Shown piece by piece: positions 60,901-64,000 of a stretch of 64,000 bases of DNA. The notes under the pieces were generated by a model, which saw only the letters and a list, made by a program, of their open reading frames with translations, was not told the DNA's origin and made no database searches. The DNA lies in the NCBI GenBank assembly GCA_020086605.1, contig JACBWW010000020.1, positions 17,753,465 through 17,817,464 of the forward strand, written 5' to 3'. Within the stretch, counting starts at the first letter, position 1. Each line of letters begins with the position of its first letter. This stretch comes from Lanius collurio. Lineage: Eukaryota > Chordata > Aves > Passeriformes > Laniidae. The position numbers were made by a program, and so were the translations under genes.

Positions 60901-63590
60901 CCACGTGCTAACTGTGCAGGTGTCAGCGCAGCTCAGCACGCAGGTCACATCTTACAGCTTCCACCAGGGGCATAGGCACCAGGGCTTGGACCCAGAGGTC
61001 AGCTGGACCACCCTCCAACCTGGGTGAACTGCTGAGGCAAGCAAGGGGAGTGGGTCTTAATGGAAAAAGAATTTTCAAGAAAAACACCCTGCTGTTCAAG
61101 CCCTACTTTTAGCCATGCTGTGAGCTCAGAGAAACACAAGCTCTGTCTGAGATGGTCTGCTTTTGCCTTGTGACACGTATGCACAGCTACCAGCCACCAC
61201 CCCTAAGAAACACATGTATGATTAATCATCTTTCTGTTTTGTTTTACTGCCCATAAGGTCTTTATGATATTAATACAAAATAATTCAGTGTTAATTTAAT
61301 TAATAAATAATTTGTTGTTAATTTAACAGCTCTCTCTAGACAACATCTGGATTTAAACCTCTACTAAACTTGTATTTTAAAATTCTAGTATGTTAATTTT
61401 CTAATGCCTGCCTTTTTCTGAATCAGAGTAATGTTGAAAATGCTCCAATTGTTTTATTTTCCAGGAATTTATTCTGATGGCATTTGTCAGTTAGACTCAA
61501 AATAAATGACATAATATTTTTGTTAGAATATTTGGATTATTTGGAAAACTTAGTTTTGCTATTTTAGCACTAGCTGTCTTAAGAATAAATTGAACTGAGA
61601 CAAGTAACAATGCAAGTTTGATATTACTGATCTTTGTAGTCAATAAGAATCAGATTAACAAAAATCTTAATCTGCACAGTCACTAAATGCATAGAAAATG
61701 CATGAAGTGGATAAATGACTTTTAAACCTACATGAATCATTTGGAACATTTTCCCAGGTGGTGTTTCTGAGCACCGTACAATCTTCATCCACTATTGCTG
61801 TACTAGGATGAATGAAGTGAAAGTAAATTTGATTTTAGCAATAAGGGATAGTAGGAAAAAAAATCAGGATGAAGAATGCAGGCTTCTATAAAGTAATTTG
61901 TGGGATTTCAGAATTAAATCTAGCAAAAGTAGCGATCACTATTTCAGATTTATTTGGTCTTACTTGAATAGCCAGTCTCTGCTGTTTGAAGATCAGCCAT
62001 CCATAACCTCCCCACAGTATTTGATGGAGCGGGACCATAATCTGCGAAATCATTTGCATTCATGTGCTCTTCTCACATCTCCATGGTCCCCTGCATATAC
62101 AAGTAAAAGATTTTCCAGAAGCACACGGGAGCATCATCACCTTTCACATCACTGAAAGTGAAAAGATCTATTCACCAAGTAAGTAATCCCCACCCAGGGC
62201 TTCCAAAGTGAAATTAAGTGAAAAAAGCCTTGTGCATCTCTCTAGCTGTTTAATGATGGGTTTGGTCTTCAACATGCTCCCAACCTTCAGACCAGCATTC
62301 TTTTCACTAATCAGGCTCTCTGTTGGGTGGATGTTTGCCATGCCTGGTGCCACACCTCTGGATTTGACAGTGCTTTTCTAGTCATTCTCTTTTTGGGAGT
62401 AAAAGTTTGTTCAGCTGCCTCAGAAATGTGTGGAGGACTTAAAACAAAAAAAAACCCATCAAGAGTGGTTTCTGAGGAATACAAAAATCTTTTTCTAGAT
62501 GTTCCCATGTATTACTGATGTCAAATACTTCCTACATTTGCATGTGCATTTACCACCATGTGATCTGTATTTACCACAAATATCAGATCCAGAATTGTAA
62601 CTAATCCAATCAGAAAATTGACAATGTGTGAGGATTAACAAATTTGCATTACATAGCTATAGATAAGAGGTAGAAAGATGAAGTACGTTACCATCAGAAC
62701 AATATTTTCTTCTGTTTGGAAAATAATGGGTTCATTTTGAACTTAATGAACCCCTGCAAGGAACAAGTATTCATTTAAAGACTGGTTAAAGTAGAATCAA
62801 ATGAGATGTTCATCTGTGTTCTGCAGAGACATTTTACTGATATGATTAGGACAATTGCATTAGTTTGAAATGACAGAAAAATTATAAAAATTAGACGTAT
62901 TCTCCTGAGCTGTCAGGTTTCAGGCCCCATAAGTTTTGATAGCCAAACCTACACAGGCTTTAAGGAGGAGCTGTTGTAGCTTCAATGGCTGTGAACTGCA
63001 GAGGATAATTATTAGCCTTCCAAAACAGAATCTGATTTAACAGTGCAGTAGAATGGCGTTTCTCAAATACTTCCATGAGGCTTTAAGAAACCCTGCACCT
63101 GGGAGGAGTGAGTGCAGCACATGTGGAAATGTGCCACTGCTCACTGCACCTCTGGCTACCTTGTGGCATATCCTCACATTTCAGATTTTAGGAGCAGGAG
63201 TTTTGTGGGGTACTAGTGTAAGGAAATCTAAGTGAGACAAAAAGGCTACTGCTGCTGAAATTTGTGTGGCCCCAGGGAAGCTGTCTGCAGTGTTTGCCAG
63301 CAGGGCCAGAGTTTGTGAATACTGACTCACATCTTGAAGAGTACAACATGAAGCATCATCTACTATAACACTGGTAGGAAAAGCCATGGTGAGTAGTGAA
63401 AGGAATCACTCCACAGCCTATGCAGGAGCACCTAGGACAGTGTCTCCATGCACTGTTATTATTTTCAGTGCTGCAGTAATTTTTTGTCAATGAGACATCA
63501 GTCACCTAAAACCTGGTACATGCATCAAACAAAGTCCAGAACTGAAATACATGCAGTCAGAAAGAATGCAATAATTTTGAGAAGTTTTTG
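51949..63590. other. Intergenic region, no recognised gene
   Basis: Mostly AT-rich. Two GC-elevated stretches (about 55,470-56,050 and 56,330-56,580) and an open frame at 61,898-62,155 are noted in the findings; an A-run lies at 59,281-59,297 and a CACGTG at 60,902-60,907. I see no exon with convincing splice sites. Confidence 0.55.
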
Positions 63591-63592
63591 TC

Positions 63593-63660
63593 TGGAATAA
63601 TTTTTTTTTGTTGTTGTTGTTTTTTTTTTTGTTTTGTTTTGTTTTGGTTTTTTTTTGTAG
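63593..63660. repeat. T-rich (TTG)n/(TTTTG)n tract
   Basis: Runs of T interrupted by regularly spaced G, first as TTG and then as TTTTG units. Confidence 0.85.
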
Positions 63661-63957
63661 GAAAGGGCTGATTTTTTGCAAGCAAAACACTTGCACTTTG
63701 AAAGTTAAAAGTTGCAAAAAAAAAGAACTCTAAGCCAAACCAAGACTCAGGGAGAACAGGGAAACTGAAAGGATGCTGGTGGGCATGGCAATTATGTAAT
63801 TAATATAAGCTTGGCACCAAGACGGTTTCTAGACTTGTAGACATGCAATGTTAATAATCTAATGAATATTATTTTTGTTGCAGCTCTCCGCCATTCTGCA
63901 CTTATTAATAGAAGGAATATATTGTTAATTTTTATGTAATTTTTTTTCATTAAATGT

Positions 63958-63987
63958 ATTGTGTGTGCATTTGTGTGTGTGTGTACA
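63958..63987. repeat. Short interrupted (GT)n
   Basis: GTGTGTG-CATTT-GTGTGTGTGTGTG at the window's right end. Confidence 0.8.
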
Positions 63988-64000
63988 AATATTGTGAAGA

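Noticed and set aside
42400..64000. EXOC1L or EXOC1 exons expected right of NMU
   Set aside because: No segment matching their conserved N-terminal wording and no second CpG island was seen; they probably lie beyond the window.

Overview
The window is vertebrate nuclear DNA, almost certainly from a bird. It is mostly AT-rich non-coding sequence carrying several CR1 LINE fragments (the dominant avian retrotransposon), two assembly gaps in GC-rich or simple-repeat DNA, and two sharp CpG-rich promoters. No prokaryotic features, tRNA, rRNA or CRISPR arrays were seen.

The one gene that can be read exon by exon is NMU (neuromedin U), on the minus strand from about 41.7 kb down to 28.4 kb. Eight exons are recognised with matching phases: a signal-peptide exon, a propeptide exon, the E-E-L-C-F exon, the D-E-K-D-N-T-K-R exon, the two NURP exons, the exon ending G-Y-F-F-Y-R, and a tiny last exon [15 protein letters not shown]. 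A ninth exon (third in order) is only a candidate. The precursor keeps both KR cleavage sites and the amidation signal, so it should release a 36-residue NURP and a 25-residue amidated neuromedin U ending FFYRPRN-amide. Its promoter, just right of 41.65 kb, has a TATA-like box and a canonical CACGTG E-box.

Left of NMU, at 26.1 kb, a 21-codon stretch on the minus strand matches the N-terminus of PDCL2 (phosducin-like 2). I could not find the other PDCL2 exons, so it looks like a decayed gene. The PDCL2-NMU order matches the vertebrate CLOCK-PDCL2-NMU-EXOC1 block. On that basis the large CpG island at 19.1-20.7 kb, with a splice donor facing left at 19,748, is inferred to be the CLOCK promoter and its untranslated first exon. 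The sequence from 19.7 kb to the left end would then be CLOCK 5' introns. No CLOCK protein-coding exon lies in the window. Several open, splice-flanked segments in that region might be alternative 5' exons.

The space between the CpG island and the PDCL2 relic (20.5-26 kb) holds a possible plus-strand transcript diverging from the CLOCK promoter, with an exon-like terminal ORF at 22.0-22.2 kb, plus two CR1 copies in inverted orientation. Everything right of 42.3 kb is intergenic DNA upstream of NMU with no recognised exon; EXOC1L/EXOC1, the expected next genes, were not found.
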